NCBI GenBank assembly: GCA_014799385.1
Contig: JAAVIC010000033.1
Coordinates: 213,335-277,334, forward strand
Length of the DNA stretch: 64,000 bases
Direction: 5' to 3'
Source of the DNA: Oscillospiraceae bacterium
GTDB taxonomy: Bacteria > Bacillota > Clostridia > Oscillospirales > Ruminococcaceae
The notes beneath the pieces are model-generated. The model was not told the DNA's origin. It made no database searches and worked only from the letters and a program-made list of their open reading frames with translations. Position numbers and translations under genes: made by a program. Numbering within the stretch: position 1 is the stretch's first letter; each line of letters opens with the position of its first letter. Shown here piece by piece: positions 24,885 to 34,383 of the stretch.

Positions 24885-26077
24885 AAGAAATAATAATGGT
24901 AAAATACGGGGAAATCGCTCTTAAAGGAATCAATAAGAAAACCTTTGAAGATATGCTCCAGAACAATATCAAGCGGCGGTTGAAGCTGATCGGGCAATTT
25001 GCCTACTCTCGGAATCAATCAACGATTTATATCGAACCACAAGACGATAACACGGATATGCATACCGTTGTTGAATCACTGAAACGTGTTTTCGGAATTG
25101 GTGCGATTCAAAAATGCGCGGTATTTCCAAAGGATTTCGATACCGTTGCAAACAACGTCGGCGAGTATCTCAAAGACACGCTTGCGGACGCGAAAACCTT
25201 TAAGGTCGAGGCAAAACGCGCCGATAAAACGTTCCCGATGAACTCGCCGCAGATTCAACAGGCTCTCGGTGACGCGGTTTTGGACGCGTTCCCGCATCTT
25301 GAGGTAGACGTGCATAATCCCGAAGTTACGGTGCGGCTGGAAATCCGCGATGTGGGCGCGTATCTGTCCGCGAAACGAATCACGGGCGCGGGAGGAATGC
25401 CGGTGGGCAGCAGCGGAAAGGCTCTGCTTATGCTCTCGGGCGGAATCGACTCCCCAGTTGCGGGATATATGATGGCTAAACGCGGCTTGGTTGTGGACTG
25501 TATCCATTACATAAGCCCGCCCTACACATCCGAACGCGCGCTGCTCAAGGTTCAAAAGCTCTGTGAGCAGATGACGGATTGGTGCGGCGACATTATGTTC
25601 TACTGCGTTCCGTTTACGGAAATTCAGGAAGCGTTGAGGGACAACTGCCCCGAGGAGTATTTCACGGTACTTATGCGAAGACTAATGGTAAAGATTGCCA
25701 ACATTGTATGCAAGCGTGACAAATACGGCGCAATAATCACCGGCGAAAGTCTTGCCCAGGTAGCAAGCCAGACGCTGCCAGCGCTGTACTGCACCAACAC
25801 GGCGGCGGAGTTCCCCGTATTCCGACCCGTAATCGGAATGGACAAGATCGAAATTACCGAAATCGCTCGTAAAATCGGGACGTTTGAAACCTCAATTCTG
25901 CCCTATGAGGACTGCTGCACGGTATTTTCGCCAAAGCACCCGCGAACCAAGCCGCATATTGAGGATATTCTCGCAGCGGAGAGTTCATATGATTTTGATT
26001 CGATGATTGCCGAGGCGGTTTCCAAAACCACCGTTCGGCGGTTCAAATACGGAGAGGAAACGGTGTTCTTGGATTGA
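24881..26077 (+). CDS. thiI: tRNA 4-thiouridine synthase ThiI
   Basis: Makes 4-thiouridine at tRNA position 8. Domains in order: an N-terminal ferredoxin-like part, THUMP domain (about 60-165), and the PP-loop ATPase with LMLSGGIDSPVAGYMMAKRG and LITGESLAQVASQTL. The protein ends at 398 residues without the rhodanese domain of the E. coli enzyme, as expected for Gram-positive ThiI, which takes sulfur from a dedicated desulfurase, here the overlapping iscS. Confidence 0.96.
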   Translation: MKEIIMVKYGEIALKGINKKTFEDMLQNNIKRRLKLIGQFAYSRNQSTIYIEPQDDNTDMHTVVESLKRVFGIGAIQKCAVFPKDFDTVANNVGEYLKDTLADAKTFKVEAKRADKTFPMNSPQIQQALGDAVLDAFPHLEVDVHNPEVTVRLEIRDVGAYLSAKRITGAGGMPVGSSGKALLMLSGGIDSPVAGYMMAKRGLVVDCIHYISPPYTSERALLKVQKLCEQMTDWCGDIMFYCVPFTEIQEALRDNCPEEYFTVLMRRLMVKIANIVCKRDKYGAIITGESLAQVASQTLPALYCTNTAAEFPVFRPVIGMDKIEITEIARKIGTFETSILPYEDCCTVFSPKHPRTKPHIEDILAAESSYDFDSMIAEAVSKTTVRRFKYGEETVFLD

Positions 26078-26586
26078 TGGAAGAGATTTACGGCAATATA
26101 CAGAAATTATCGGAAGAAATAGTCCACGAATGCGCAGCACGCGGGTACAAAATCTCGACAGCCGAAAGCTGTACGGGAGGAATGATTGCAGCCGCGGTTA
26201 CGGCGATTTCGGGCAGCAGCGCGGTAATAGAGCTTGGAATCTGCTCCTACTCAAACCGTATTAAGAATGAAGTTCTGGGAGTATCCGAGGAAACGCTGCG
26301 GGAGTTCACCGAGTACAGCCTCCCTTGCGCCGAGGAAATGGCAAAAGGCGCGGTGACAGTTTCGGGCGCGAATTTCGCGGTTTCTACCAGCGGAGTTGCG
26401 GGTCCCACGGGCGGAACGGAAGAGAATCCGGTTGGAACTGTGTATATCGCTGTTTTCGGGAAGTCCGTAAGCGAATCCAAACGGTTTGAATTTGAGAACA
26501 ACGGAAGAAATCATATTCGGGCAGCAGCAACCGAAAAGGCGCTTGAAATGCTGCTCCGGATAATAAAAAGCAAGGGGGAATCATAA
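26077..26586 (+). CDS. CinA C-terminal-domain nicotinamide-nucleotide amidase
   Basis: PncC-type enzyme that deamidates NMN to nicotinate mononucleotide for NAD salvage. The 169 residues have the signature STAESCTGGMIAAAVTAISG, and SGVAGPTGGTEENPVGTVYI. The N-terminal molybdopterin-binding-like domain of full-length CinA is absent. The ATG overlaps the thiI stop codon (TGATG), so translation is coupled; an in-frame TTG three bases earlier is less likely. Confidence 0.92.
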   Translation: MEEIYGNIQKLSEEIVHECAARGYKISTAESCTGGMIAAAVTAISGSSAVIELGICSYSNRIKNEVLGVSEETLREFTEYSLPCAEEMAKGAVTVSGANFAVSTSGVAGPTGGTEENPVGTVYIAVFGKSVSESKRFEFENNGRNHIRAAATEKALEMLLRIIKSKGES

Positions 26587-27816
26587 ATGCCATCTTTATT
26601 TGACGATGATTGGGAGGAAAACCTCAAACAGCGTGATGAGCGGAACAGAAAAAAGGACGAATCCAAAAATATTGCGATGGAAAAACTCGGAATAACGGAC
26701 GCGTCATCAAAGAAAAACAAATCCGACAAGATAAACGGCAGGACAAACAAAAAGAACATCTGGGGAAGAATTGCGGAAAACGTAATTCCGCAGTCCGAGG
26801 ACGAGCCAAAAGAAAAATTCCGCAAGATATTCCTGATGGTAGCTATTGTGTGCCTGATTGCCGCTCTGATTTATCTGGGTTGGCAGATCGTTCAGCTTGC
26901 GCAAGGGCGCGAAACAAATATAAAAATCGGTGAATTGGGCGGAATACAGGTTGAGTATTCTACAGGATACTCCGTGCCCGATCATATAGTCAATCCCAAT
27001 ATCGGCGTCGTTACGGGACCCGGTACGGAAGAGCCCGAGATCATCGACCTTACTCCCGTGGTAAACGTAAAGGAATATCCAAATTTCGACAATCTCAAAC
27101 AGCAAAATCCCGATACGCGCGCGTGGGTTAAAATCCAAGGAACGTTGGTAAATAACGTAGTCGTTGCGGGTCCGGACTATGATTATTATGTCGACCACGA
27201 TTTTTACGGAAACGAGTCTATATCGGGAACGATTTTCGCATCGCCAAGCAACACATGGGACGGCACCGATGACAATACGGTTCTTTTTGGGCACAATATG
27301 AGTACCGGTGACTTTTTCGCTTACGTTGTGCATTATGTTCCAAATGATTACAGCAGCGAGCCGATTGCGTTCTATAAGAAGCATCCCACCGTTATGCTGT
27401 CAACTCCCGATGGCGGCTGCGAAGTTTACAAAATCTTCGCGGGTATGTTGGTGAACACACAGGAAGAATACGGAGATGTATTCCGTTATATTGACAAGAC
27501 GCATTTTTACAGTCAGGACGATTTCAACGAGTTCATTCTGGGCGTTATGGACAGAAGTTGGTTCTTTACCGATGTTGACTTGACTTACGGCGATAAACTG
27601 CTTACGCTGTCGACCTGCAACTGGCCTCTCGGACGTGACATCGCAACGCGTTGGGTGGTTCTCGCGCGCAAGGTTCGTCCGGGCGAATCCGAGGAAGTGG
27701 ATACTTCGGTTGCATATCGAAACTATAATCCGAAATTGTTTGACTACTATTACAGACGTATAGGAAGCAGTTGGGGCGGCAGAGTCTGGGACACCTCAAA
27801 GCTACTGAGTTACTAA
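26587..27816 (+). CDS. Class B sortase, paralogue 1
   Basis: Membrane transpeptidase of class B (409 aa). A charged ~75-residue cytoplasmic N-terminus precedes one membrane segment (FLMVAIVCLIAALIYLGW). The sortase barrel starts near YPNFDNLKQQNPDTRAWVKI; catalytic His is in VLFGHNMS, Cys in LTLSTCNWPL and Arg in ATRWVVLARKVRPGE. The tail GRVWDTSKL recurs in the next two genes. Start directly after pncC with GGGGG upstream. No protein with a recognisable sorting signal is encoded in this window. Confidence 0.92.
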   Translation: MPSLFDDDWEENLKQRDERNRKKDESKNIAMEKLGITDASSKKNKSDKINGRTNKKNIWGRIAENVIPQSEDEPKEKFRKIFLMVAIVCLIAALIYLGWQIVQLAQGRETNIKIGELGGIQVEYSTGYSVPDHIVNPNIGVVTGPGTEEPEIIDLTPVVNVKEYPNFDNLKQQNPDTRAWVKIQGTLVNNVVVAGPDYDYYVDHDFYGNESISGTIFASPSNTWDGTDDNTVLFGHNMSTGDFFAYVVHYVPNDYSSEPIAFYKKHPTVMLSTPDGGCEVYKIFAGMLVNTQEEYGDVFRYIDKTHFYSQDDFNEFILGVMDRSWFFTDVDLTYGDKLLTLSTCNWPLGRDIATRWVVLARKVRPGESEEVDTSVAYRNYNPKLFDYYYRRIGSSWGGRVWDTSKLLSY

Positions 27817-27842
27817 CATTCTTATACCCTGGGGGGATTTAT

Positions 27843-28883
27843 ATGGCAAATTTTGTTGAAAAAGAGAACATTCTGATTCGCATAAGGAAATACCTCTTTC
27901 CTTGCAAAGGCGATTCAATCGGCGAAATAATAAGAAAAATCATTTTCATTTTGGGCGCGGTCATTCTGATCGTTTCAATGGTTATCCTGATTAAATATAA
28001 GGTTGACCTTGTGAACGATGCGAAATTGAATGAGGAATTAAGCAACATCTACCATGGAAGCGCAACAACGGTGCAAATCACAGACGAGAAAAAGGAACAG
28101 CTCCAGAAGGAGTATCCAAAGGTAATGGACGAGTTCTTGCCGCTGCTAGAAATCAATAAAGACGTTATTGGTTGGCTTAATATTCCGGGAATGGGTTTGA
28201 TCAACTATGCGGTGCTTCAAGGAAACGATAACGATTATTATCTCAACCACAATTTCAATGGTCAGGAAAGCGTTTCGGGAGCGCTCTTCGCGGATTATCA
28301 CGCCCCGATAAAGTCCGATTCTCAGCCCGCGAATATCATTATTTACGGACACAATATGAAATCCGGAGAATATTTCGGAACACTCCCCTACTATTTCAGT
28401 ATGCCGTCCACGGGGGATATAAGCTTCTATCAAAATCACCCGACCATCGAATTCAGCACGCTTTATGAAAAATCCACATATAAGATTTTCGCGGGAATGC
28501 TCGTCAATACCGAGGAAGCAGCGGGAGATGTGTTCAGATACCACACGGTTCACAACTTCTCAAGCAAGACAGAGTTCGATGAGTTCTGCGCGAACATTTT
28601 TGACAGAACTTCGTTTTATAATCCCGATGTTGACGTTCGTTACGGCGACGATCTGCTCACGCTGTCCACCTGTATGTTCGGTCCTTACGGCGGCGACACG
28701 GCAGACCCGCGATGGGTAATCTTCGCGCGCAAGGTTCGTCCCGGCGAGGACGAAAGCGTAGATGTTTCAAAAGCGTATGCAAATCCCGACCCGTTGTTTT
28801 ACGACCTGTTCTATGAGATTCACGGAGGTGAATGGGGCGGCAGAAAGTGGGATTCCAATTTGATTCAGGGATATTCTTACTAA
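27843..28883 (+). CDS. Class B sortase, paralogue 2
   Basis: Second tandem class B sortase (346 aa). The N-terminus has the juxtamembrane motif FPCKGDSIGEIIRKI, then the helix IIFILGAVILIVSMVILI. Catalytic His is in IIYGHNMKSG, Cys in LTLSTCMFGPYGG and Arg in DPRWVIFARKVRPGE. The frame is open from 27771, but ATG at 27843 has a GGGGGG site. It lies 26 bases after the first sortase gene. Confidence 0.92.
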   Translation: MANFVEKENILIRIRKYLFPCKGDSIGEIIRKIIFILGAVILIVSMVILIKYKVDLVNDAKLNEELSNIYHGSATTVQITDEKKEQLQKEYPKVMDEFLPLLEINKDVIGWLNIPGMGLINYAVLQGNDNDYYLNHNFNGQESVSGALFADYHAPIKSDSQPANIIIYGHNMKSGEYFGTLPYYFSMPSTGDISFYQNHPTIEFSTLYEKSTYKIFAGMLVNTEEAAGDVFRYHTVHNFSSKTEFDEFCANIFDRTSFYNPDVDVRYGDDLLTLSTCMFGPYGGDTADPRWVIFARKVRPGEDESVDVSKAYANPDPLFYDLFYEIHGGEWGGRKWDSNLIQGYSY

Positions 28884-28921
28884 CCAACATCTTAATACAA
28901 CATCGAAAGGACTGACACAAA

Positions 28922-30001
28922 ATGGCTCAGATGGATATGGGGGTTTCCCCTCCCCCCAAGGGGAAAAAAAGCAGAAAAAAGAAACAGAGCTTCGGTAAAA
29001 GCCTTGTAACCGGGCTTTTACCATGTAAAGGCGACACCACCGCCGAGATTGCTCGTAAGATAGTATTTCTGCTTGCATTAGTGATTTTGATCGTGGCAAT
29101 TGTCATGATAATATTGCAAGTCAGCAAGGAATACGGCGGCAAAAGTGAAACCGATCGATTTATAATCGATCTCAAGAACAGAACCCCCACGCAAGAGCAT
29201 ATAGACCAACTTCCTCAGGGAACAATAGACACCGAACGCTTTGCAGAGCTGTATGCGGAAAACAATGATTTCATCGGATGGATAACCATTCCCGGCACAA
29301 ACATCGATTATCCGGTTATGCAGCACCCCGAAAAAGACTACTACCTCCACCGCAACTTCCAGAAACAAGAGGAGTTTTCGGGAACGCTCTTCGTGGACCA
29401 CAAAGGCAAAATAACCAAGGACTCCATGCCACAGAACACGATTATTTACGGGCATAATATGCTCTATAAATACCAATTCTCGGCATTGATGGATTACAAA
29501 CGCAATATAAATTTTCTGAGGACATCGCCTGTTATCGAGTTTGATACGCTGTATAATAACAATCAATACAAGATAATTTCCGTATTTATGACGAATATTT
29601 ATGAAGAGCATGGCGAGATCTTTGACTACACGCACAAGATCTACTTCACCAATCCCGATGAGTTCTTTGATTATGTGCTGCAATGCGAGGACAGAAGCCT
29701 TTACGAAACAGGGGTTGACGTTCAGTATGGTGACGAAATCGTTACGCTTTCGACTTGTGACCAAGATACCGCGTTTGAGGCGAGATTGGTAGTGGTGGCA
29801 AGAAAGGTTCGCCCGAACGAATCTCCCGAGGTTGATACCGAAAAAATCGTAAAAAAAGACAGTATCAAGTATTTTGACGCATATTATAAAGCGTACGGAC
29901 AGACTTGGAAAGGCAGAACGTGGGATACCTCGGTTGTTAAGGGTCTGGACGATTACATAAAACGGAACAACCTCGAAGACAATCCCACTGACTATGAATA
30001 A
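28922..30001 (+). CDS. Class B sortase, paralogue 3
   Basis: Third tandem class B sortase (359 aa). A Lys/Pro-rich N-terminus is followed by LLPCKGDTTAEIARKIVF and a membrane helix (LLALVILIVAIVMIIL). Catalytic His is in IIYGHNMLYK, Cys in VTLSTCDQDT and Arg in EARLVVVARKVRPNE. It shares the PCKGD-x3-EI-x-RKI juxtamembrane motif with paralogue 2; paralogue 1 keeps only part of it. The end overlaps the upstream region of the SpoIID-like gene. Confidence 0.92.
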   Translation: MAQMDMGVSPPPKGKKSRKKKQSFGKSLVTGLLPCKGDTTAEIARKIVFLLALVILIVAIVMIILQVSKEYGGKSETDRFIIDLKNRTPTQEHIDQLPQGTIDTERFAELYAENNDFIGWITIPGTNIDYPVMQHPEKDYYLHRNFQKQEEFSGTLFVDHKGKITKDSMPQNTIIYGHNMLYKYQFSALMDYKRNINFLRTSPVIEFDTLYNNNQYKIISVFMTNIYEEHGEIFDYTHKIYFTNPDEFFDYVLQCEDRSLYETGVDVQYGDEIVTLSTCDQDTAFEARLVVVARKVRPNESPEVDTEKIVKKDSIKYFDAYYKAYGQTWKGRTWDTSVVKGLDDYIKRNNLEDNPTDYE

Positions 30002-30017
30002 TGATAAGGACGTGAAT

Positions 30018-31388
30018 ATGAAAAATTTATCACTTGCGAAAATCATTGTCGCATTAATAGTCTGTAATGTATATCTGCTTGTCTGCGGCATAATGGGAAC
30101 GGTTTCTGAGTCCTTGACCGAAGCCGCCGACGTACCTGTAGAAAGCGATGACGCTTCACAGGGAGTGGGTACACAGGACTTCATTACCCCGGATATAACG
30201 CAGATTCCAATTGTTCCGGATACCACCACGACCGTAACCACGGCGTTCGGAACACCATTGCTCAGTATGAAGCCCGTTAAAACGAGCTATAAGCCGAGTG
30301 AGCTTGTGGAACAGCTTGAACTTTCCAACAACTCTTCTGGGGAAACGGAAAATTCGGACAACAGCTCGGATACAAGCGAACCCGATACGTCCGACATTTC
30401 GGATAACTCTACCCCAGAGCCGGATAACTCCACCACCCACGAACCCGATGACACATCAAAACCGCAAGACAACACCAGCAGCACCACAACACCGCCCGAA
30501 AGCAGCGAGCCGACATCTTCAACGGATTCAACAACTTCGATACCGGCTCGCCCATCGCAAACAGTTACCGACAACACTGCAGCGAACGAAATTCTCACGG
30601 TAAATGATGGCGGGGACATAGTTTCGGGAACGGCTCTGGATATTATATCAAGGATCGTAATGAATGAAATCGGAAGCACGTTTGCTCCCGAAGCGATAAA
30701 GGCTCAGGCGGTGGCTGCCTACACGCACGTTAAATATCACAATGCGCGTGGAAGCTATCCGAATGTTCTGCTGAAAAACGAAGTTTCCGATTCGGTAAAG
30801 GTGTTGGTGGAATCTGTAATCGGGCAAGCGATGTACTATGACGGCGAGATGATTCAAGCGGTATATTCCGCTTCTTCGGCGGGCTGCACGGCGTCCAGTA
30901 AGAATGTCTGGGGTGTGGACTATCCGTATCTGAGAAGCGTTTACTGCGAGCTTGACGCCGATTATGACCCCAATTACGGGAAAAAGGCTACCTTCAGCTC
31001 CTCGGAGATCAAGTCGAAAATTTACAGCTCCACGGGAATTTCGCTGAGCGGCGATCCGTCAGACTGGTTCTCGATAAATGACCGCACCGAGGGCAAATAC
31101 GTTGGAAATATGTCTATCGGTGGCTACAACACCTATGTTGACAGCGACGGCGACACGGTTAAAATTACAGGACGTGTATTCCGCGAGCGGATTATGAGTT
31201 TCAAGATTCGTTCGAGCGCGTTTGACATTGAATATAACGAAGATTCCGATGAGTTTACAGTTACTACATACGGCTACGGTCACGGTGTGGGGCTTAGCCA
31301 AAATGGCGCAAATGCTCTGGCGAAATACTGGGTCTGGGACTACAAACAAATCCTGGAGTTCTACTATCAGGGAGCATACGTAAAATAA
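30018..31388 (+). CDS. SpoIID/LytB-domain protein with long Ser/Thr linker
   Basis: A secreted or membrane-anchored protein (456 aa): N-terminal hydrophobic segment (IIVALIVCNVYLLVCGIMG), then ~170 residues rich in Ser, Thr, Asp and Pro, then a SpoIID domain with MNEIGSTFAPEAIKAQAVAA and the end YGYGHGVGLSQNGANALAKY. The catalytic Glu of SpoIID lytic transglycosylases is present in the MNEI segment. ATG at 30018 is preferred over 29994 because AAGGACG precedes it. Following three sortases, it may belong to a cell-surface assembly locus. Confidence 0.88.
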   Translation: MKNLSLAKIIVALIVCNVYLLVCGIMGTVSESLTEAADVPVESDDASQGVGTQDFITPDITQIPIVPDTTTTVTTAFGTPLLSMKPVKTSYKPSELVEQLELSNNSSGETENSDNSSDTSEPDTSDISDNSTPEPDNSTTHEPDDTSKPQDNTSSTTTPPESSEPTSSTDSTTSIPARPSQTVTDNTAANEILTVNDGGDIVSGTALDIISRIVMNEIGSTFAPEAIKAQAVAAYTHVKYHNARGSYPNVLLKNEVSDSVKVLVESVIGQAMYYDGEMIQAVYSASSAGCTASSKNVWGVDYPYLRSVYCELDADYDPNYGKKATFSSSEIKSKIYSSTGISLSGDPSDWFSINDRTEGKYVGNMSIGGYNTYVDSDGDTVKITGRVFRERIMSFKIRSSAFDIEYNEDSDEFTVTTYGYGHGVGLSQNGANALAKYWVWDYKQILEFYYQGAYVK

Positions 31389-31393
31389 AAATA

Positions 31394-31426
31394 ATCCGCA
31401 AGGTTCACGCCTTGCGGATATTTTCA
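31394..31426 (+). terminator. Terminator of the sortase-SpoIID operon
   Basis: A perfect stem ATCCGCAAGG / CCTTGCGGAT with a 6-base loop followed by ATTTTC. The stop codon of the small convergent gene lies inside its T tract, so it may serve both directions. Confidence 0.85.
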
Positions 31427-31540
31427 TTGCCGAATGTAAATCCCCTGCTCCTCGATGTAGTCCTCAAGCTCCTGCTTCATATCATCAACCCAGGTTTTTT
31501 CATCGCTCGTTTCGGGGACTTGCTTTTCTTTATCGTCCAT
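31424..31540 (-). CDS. Small acidic protein, 38 aa
   Basis: A short gene with AAAGGAG nine bases before ATG. The product starts MDDKEKQVPETSDEKTWVDD and is a charged, probably helical soluble peptide. It converges on the sortase operon and shares its terminator region. No family recognised; the strong ribosome site is the main support. Confidence 0.5.
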   Translation of the reverse strand: MDDKEKQVPETSDEKTWVDDMKQELEDYIEEQGIYIRQ

Positions 31541-31678
31541 AATGCTTCACTCCTTTCCGATTGCTCCTATTTCCGTGAACGCGGGTTTGAATCCGCACTT
31601 TAACGCTATCTTTTGCGAATGGATATGGCGACCGCCGTGCCATAAAATGGAATCACCGTATTATTTCGTCTATACAGT

Positions 31679-32122
31679 TCATTGTATTCTCTCCATAACG
31701 GTAGTAACCAGTTTTTCGCAGCCCTCTCGGATATCCGCGTAGGTACGCTCGAAATCTCCGGTATACCAAGGGTCTGCGACGTCACGGTCGAGTAGCAGAC
31801 GGCGGATTTTGTTCTGCGGGTCTCCCCAAAAACGCTCCATATTGCGGATATTCGCGCTGTCCAATCCAATTATTAAGTCGAACTCATCATAGTCGGACTT
31901 AGTGATTTGGCGAGCACGTTTGCCGGAATAATCAATTCCCAGCCGCCGAAGAATCCGCGCAGTTCCGCTGTGCACGGGATTGCCCAGTTCCTCGGACGAG
32001 GTTCCCGCCGATTCGGTCAAAACGTTATCAATCCCCCGCTGTTCGAGCATTTGACGTATTACAAATTCCGCCATCGGCGAACGGCAGATGTTGCCGTGGC
32101 AGACGAATAGAATTTTGAGCAT
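31679..32122 (-). CDS. Low-molecular-weight protein tyrosine phosphatase
   Basis: A 147-residue phosphatase. The P-loop CHGNICRS lies at the N-terminus (MLKILFVCHGNICRSPMAEF) and the general-acid Asp in VADPWYTGDFERTY. In Firmicutes such enzymes remove phosphate from tyrosine or arginine residues; the residue that discriminates between the two could not be judged here. Ribosome site GGAG upstream. Confidence 0.95.
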   Translation of the reverse strand: MLKILFVCHGNICRSPMAEFVIRQMLEQRGIDNVLTESAGTSSEELGNPVHSGTARILRRLGIDYSGKRARQITKSDYDEFDLIIGLDSANIRNMERFWGDPQNKIRRLLLDRDVADPWYTGDFERTYADIREGCEKLVTTVMERIQ

Positions 32123-32285
32123 TTTCTTTCTCCTTTCGGAATTGCCGTCAATTGCCTTGTTATGCCGTATTGCGGAACATAAAAATCTGTCACGCTCGGC
32201 GAAGATCTCTCACACAAGTTGGCAAATCGGGGCAAGTGTTGGCGGGCAAACGTAGTAAAAGCGTAGTAGGAATCGTGGTACTTTA

Positions 32286-33188
32286 CTACTGAGGAATCTC
32301 CTCGCTGTTCTCCAGATCATGAAGTGTTTTGCCGTCTGCGGTTTTCCACTCCACCCAGCCGTTCGCGTTTTTACCAATCGCAAATACTGCTCCTCCGGAT
32401 GGTGTACTAAACAGCACATCCTCAAGCAGCATATTATTTTCATCAACTTTACACTGTCTCCGACGTTCCAGACTGCCTTTTGGAAGGTAATCTGCATCTA
32501 TTGGTGAAATAAAGCTCCCCTTTAACACCACAAATCCATCGGCAGTCTGCCTGCCATGGGCTTTTACTGTAAAATTTATCTGTTTGATTGTTCTGGTTAA
32601 ATACAGTTCAGGTTCCTCATTTTCAGATGTTTCATTAGGAATATCCGATTTGCTGACTATTAATGGAACAAAAACCTTATGTCCGAGTGTTCCCATGATC
32701 AGCTTTGCGTAATCAACAAATTCCTCAAGTTCGCTCTCCTTCTCCTCGGTAATATGTCCGGGCGAAGGGTCATTTCCGTTTTTGACTATGTATCTATTAG
32801 CTTCAATAGCGAGATTACAAAAACGATTTTCCAGATAACTTATCTCGGTCGGTCCGAAAGAATTATTTGAGGTTGTAAAAACTACTGCTTCCGTCCAATA
32901 ATCTTTTTCGGGATTACGCTTATGTTCGTAAAGTCGATTCAGAATTCCCTCACCGTTTTTACGTATTCCAGCCTGACCGATATATACGATGCTATTTCCC
33001 GTTTCATCGGACGTTCCAAATAGGAAATATACACCGCTCTGTTTAAGATCTTCGCGCTCCTTGCACCTATCAAGCTCCGTTCTCGGAATTTTATATGCAA
33101 CTCCCGTCCAATTCGCTAAGGTGCATTTTATTCTGCCGTTTGCATCGCCGTCCATTAAAAATAAATTTATGTTTTTTCCACGTGACAT
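32286..33188 (-). CDS. GIY-YIG nuclease family protein with DUF4357
   Basis: A 300-residue protein. The N-terminal half has a GIY-YIG-like core: SGVYFLFGTSDETGNSIVYI, GQAGIRKNGEGILNRLYEH and the Glu of SYLENRF. The C-terminal half ends in a DUF4357 domain (SFISPIDADYLPKGSLERRR and later GWVEWKTADGKTL). This domain pair is common in clostridia, often near mobile elements; its role is unknown, possibly in defence or DNA repair. It lies beside fic and next to the prophage boundary. Confidence 0.85.
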   Translation of the reverse strand: MSRGKNINLFLMDGDANGRIKCTLANWTGVAYKIPRTELDRCKEREDLKQSGVYFLFGTSDETGNSIVYIGQAGIRKNGEGILNRLYEHKRNPEKDYWTEAVVFTTSNNSFGPTEISYLENRFCNLAIEANRYIVKNGNDPSPGHITEEKESELEEFVDYAKLIMGTLGHKVFVPLIVSKSDIPNETSENEEPELYLTRTIKQINFTVKAHGRQTADGFVVLKGSFISPIDADYLPKGSLERRRQCKVDENNMLLEDVLFSTPSGGAVFAIGKNANGWVEWKTADGKTLHDLENSEEIPQ

Positions 33189-33271
33189 TTGTTTCTCCTC
33201 ACAGCTTATAATATACTTATTATAATTATATCACATATTTAAGAAAAATGGAATACCTTACCACAAAAAAA

Positions 33272-33305
33272 TTGCCTTATTGATCAATCTTGACCAATAA
33301 AGCAA
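33272..33305 (-). terminator. Terminator of fic
   Basis: A 15-base inverted repeat with a 4-base loop (arms 33272-33286 and 33291-33305, two mismatches that pair as G-T) followed on the minus strand by seven T. AT-rich but well formed. Confidence 0.72.
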
Positions 33306-33316
33306 CAAAACACATT

Positions 33317-34363
33317 TCAGTTCAACCTAAAATAATTAGTCGCCTTTCCGCTACCCTCTCTTTTCAACTCTCCGGCAGCAACCAGCTTGCGAAGCGCTCC
33401 TTCAACAGCGCTGACACTGAGAGACGGACAAAGCTCGCGGATATCCTGCTTTGTAAATCTTCCGATCTTGTTTTGCGAAGCTCGTCTGACCGTTTCGAGC
33501 GCGGACAGCTTTGTTTCCACCAAAGAAAAACGATCCTCAAAATCTTTATATGCCGCAAGAACCGTTCCTAGTATATATTTTATGAATGGCACCGCGTCCT
33601 CTGTGCCCTCATGCCAACCGTGTTGAGACTCATTTAAGGCATTGTAGTACAGATCTTTGTTTTTGGCGATCTTTGCCTCAAGCGAGATGTATTTTCCCAC
33701 ATAAAATCCGTTTCTGTAAAGCAGCAGTGTTGTCAACAGTCTGCTCATTCTACCGTTTCCGTCATTGAACGGATGAATACACAAAAAATCATGGATAAAT
33801 ATCGGGATCACGATCAGCGGCTCGACCTCGTTATTTCCGATAACACGGTTGTATTCCTCACAGATCTTATCCATAGCCATCGGAGTTTCAAACGGATCAA
33901 GCGGTGTAAACAGCGTTTCCGTATGCCCGTCCGAGTGAGTCGCGCTGATATAATTCTGAACGTTTTTCGTCCGCCCCGCCATCGGATTATTCATGTGACT
34001 GTACATTGTTTTATGAAGCTGCAAAATATAATTTTGCGTTATCGGAATAACGTCAAAGTTCTCATGAATAATGTTCAGCACATCGCGATATCCGGCTATC
34101 TCCTGCTCATCGCGGTTTTTAGGTGTGGTTTTCTCCTCAACAAGCTGCTTTATGCGCGTGCTTGTGGTGACGATTCCCTCAATAGCATTGGATGCCTCGG
34201 TACTTTGTATTTTTGCAATATTGACGAGTTTTTCAAGTTCATCGGGACGCTGTTTCAGATACAGTTCCTGTTTTCCAGCTTCCTTATAAATTGCAGCAAT
34301 CAGTCCGAGCATTTCCGAATCCCATTTTTGGTCTTTGATTGCCGAATAGTTGAAATCTCTCAT
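33317..34363 (-). CDS. Fic family protein, probable AMP transferase
   Basis: A 348-residue Fic protein. The N-terminal part carries TSEASNAIEGIVTT, which holds the S/T-x3-E-G inhibitory helix of class II Fic enzymes. The catalytic loop is HPFNDGNGRMSRLL (consensus HPFxxGNGRxxR), so the enzyme should be active once the inhibitory Glu moves. The last ~60 residues (FTKQDIRELCPSLSVSAVEG) form a winged helix. It has its own promoter with an inverted-repeat operator, so it may repress itself. It is outside the prophage as I draw the boundary, but could be cargo. Confidence 0.92.
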   Translation of the reverse strand: MRDFNYSAIKDQKWDSEMLGLIAAIYKEAGKQELYLKQRPDELEKLVNIAKIQSTEASNAIEGIVTTSTRIKQLVEEKTTPKNRDEQEIAGYRDVLNIIHENFDVIPITQNYILQLHKTMYSHMNNPMAGRTKNVQNYISATHSDGHTETLFTPLDPFETPMAMDKICEEYNRVIGNNEVEPLIVIPIFIHDFLCIHPFNDGNGRMSRLLTTLLLYRNGFYVGKYISLEAKIAKNKDLYYNALNESQHGWHEGTEDAVPFIKYILGTVLAAYKDFEDRFSLVETKLSALETVRRASQNKIGRFTKQDIRELCPSLSVSAVEGALRKLVAAGELKREGSGKATNYFRLN

Positions 34364-34383
34364 TCCCCTTCTCCTCTCGTGTT

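Noticed and set aside
30298..30680. Open frames on both strands in the Ser/Thr/Pro-rich part of the SpoIID-like gene
   Set aside because: Low-complexity codons keep other frames open; only the sense frame continues into a conserved domain.
31560..31678. Possible small minus-strand gene between the 38-residue gene and the phosphatase
   Set aside because: An ATG is present but without a ribosome site, and the frame runs into the next gene's leader.
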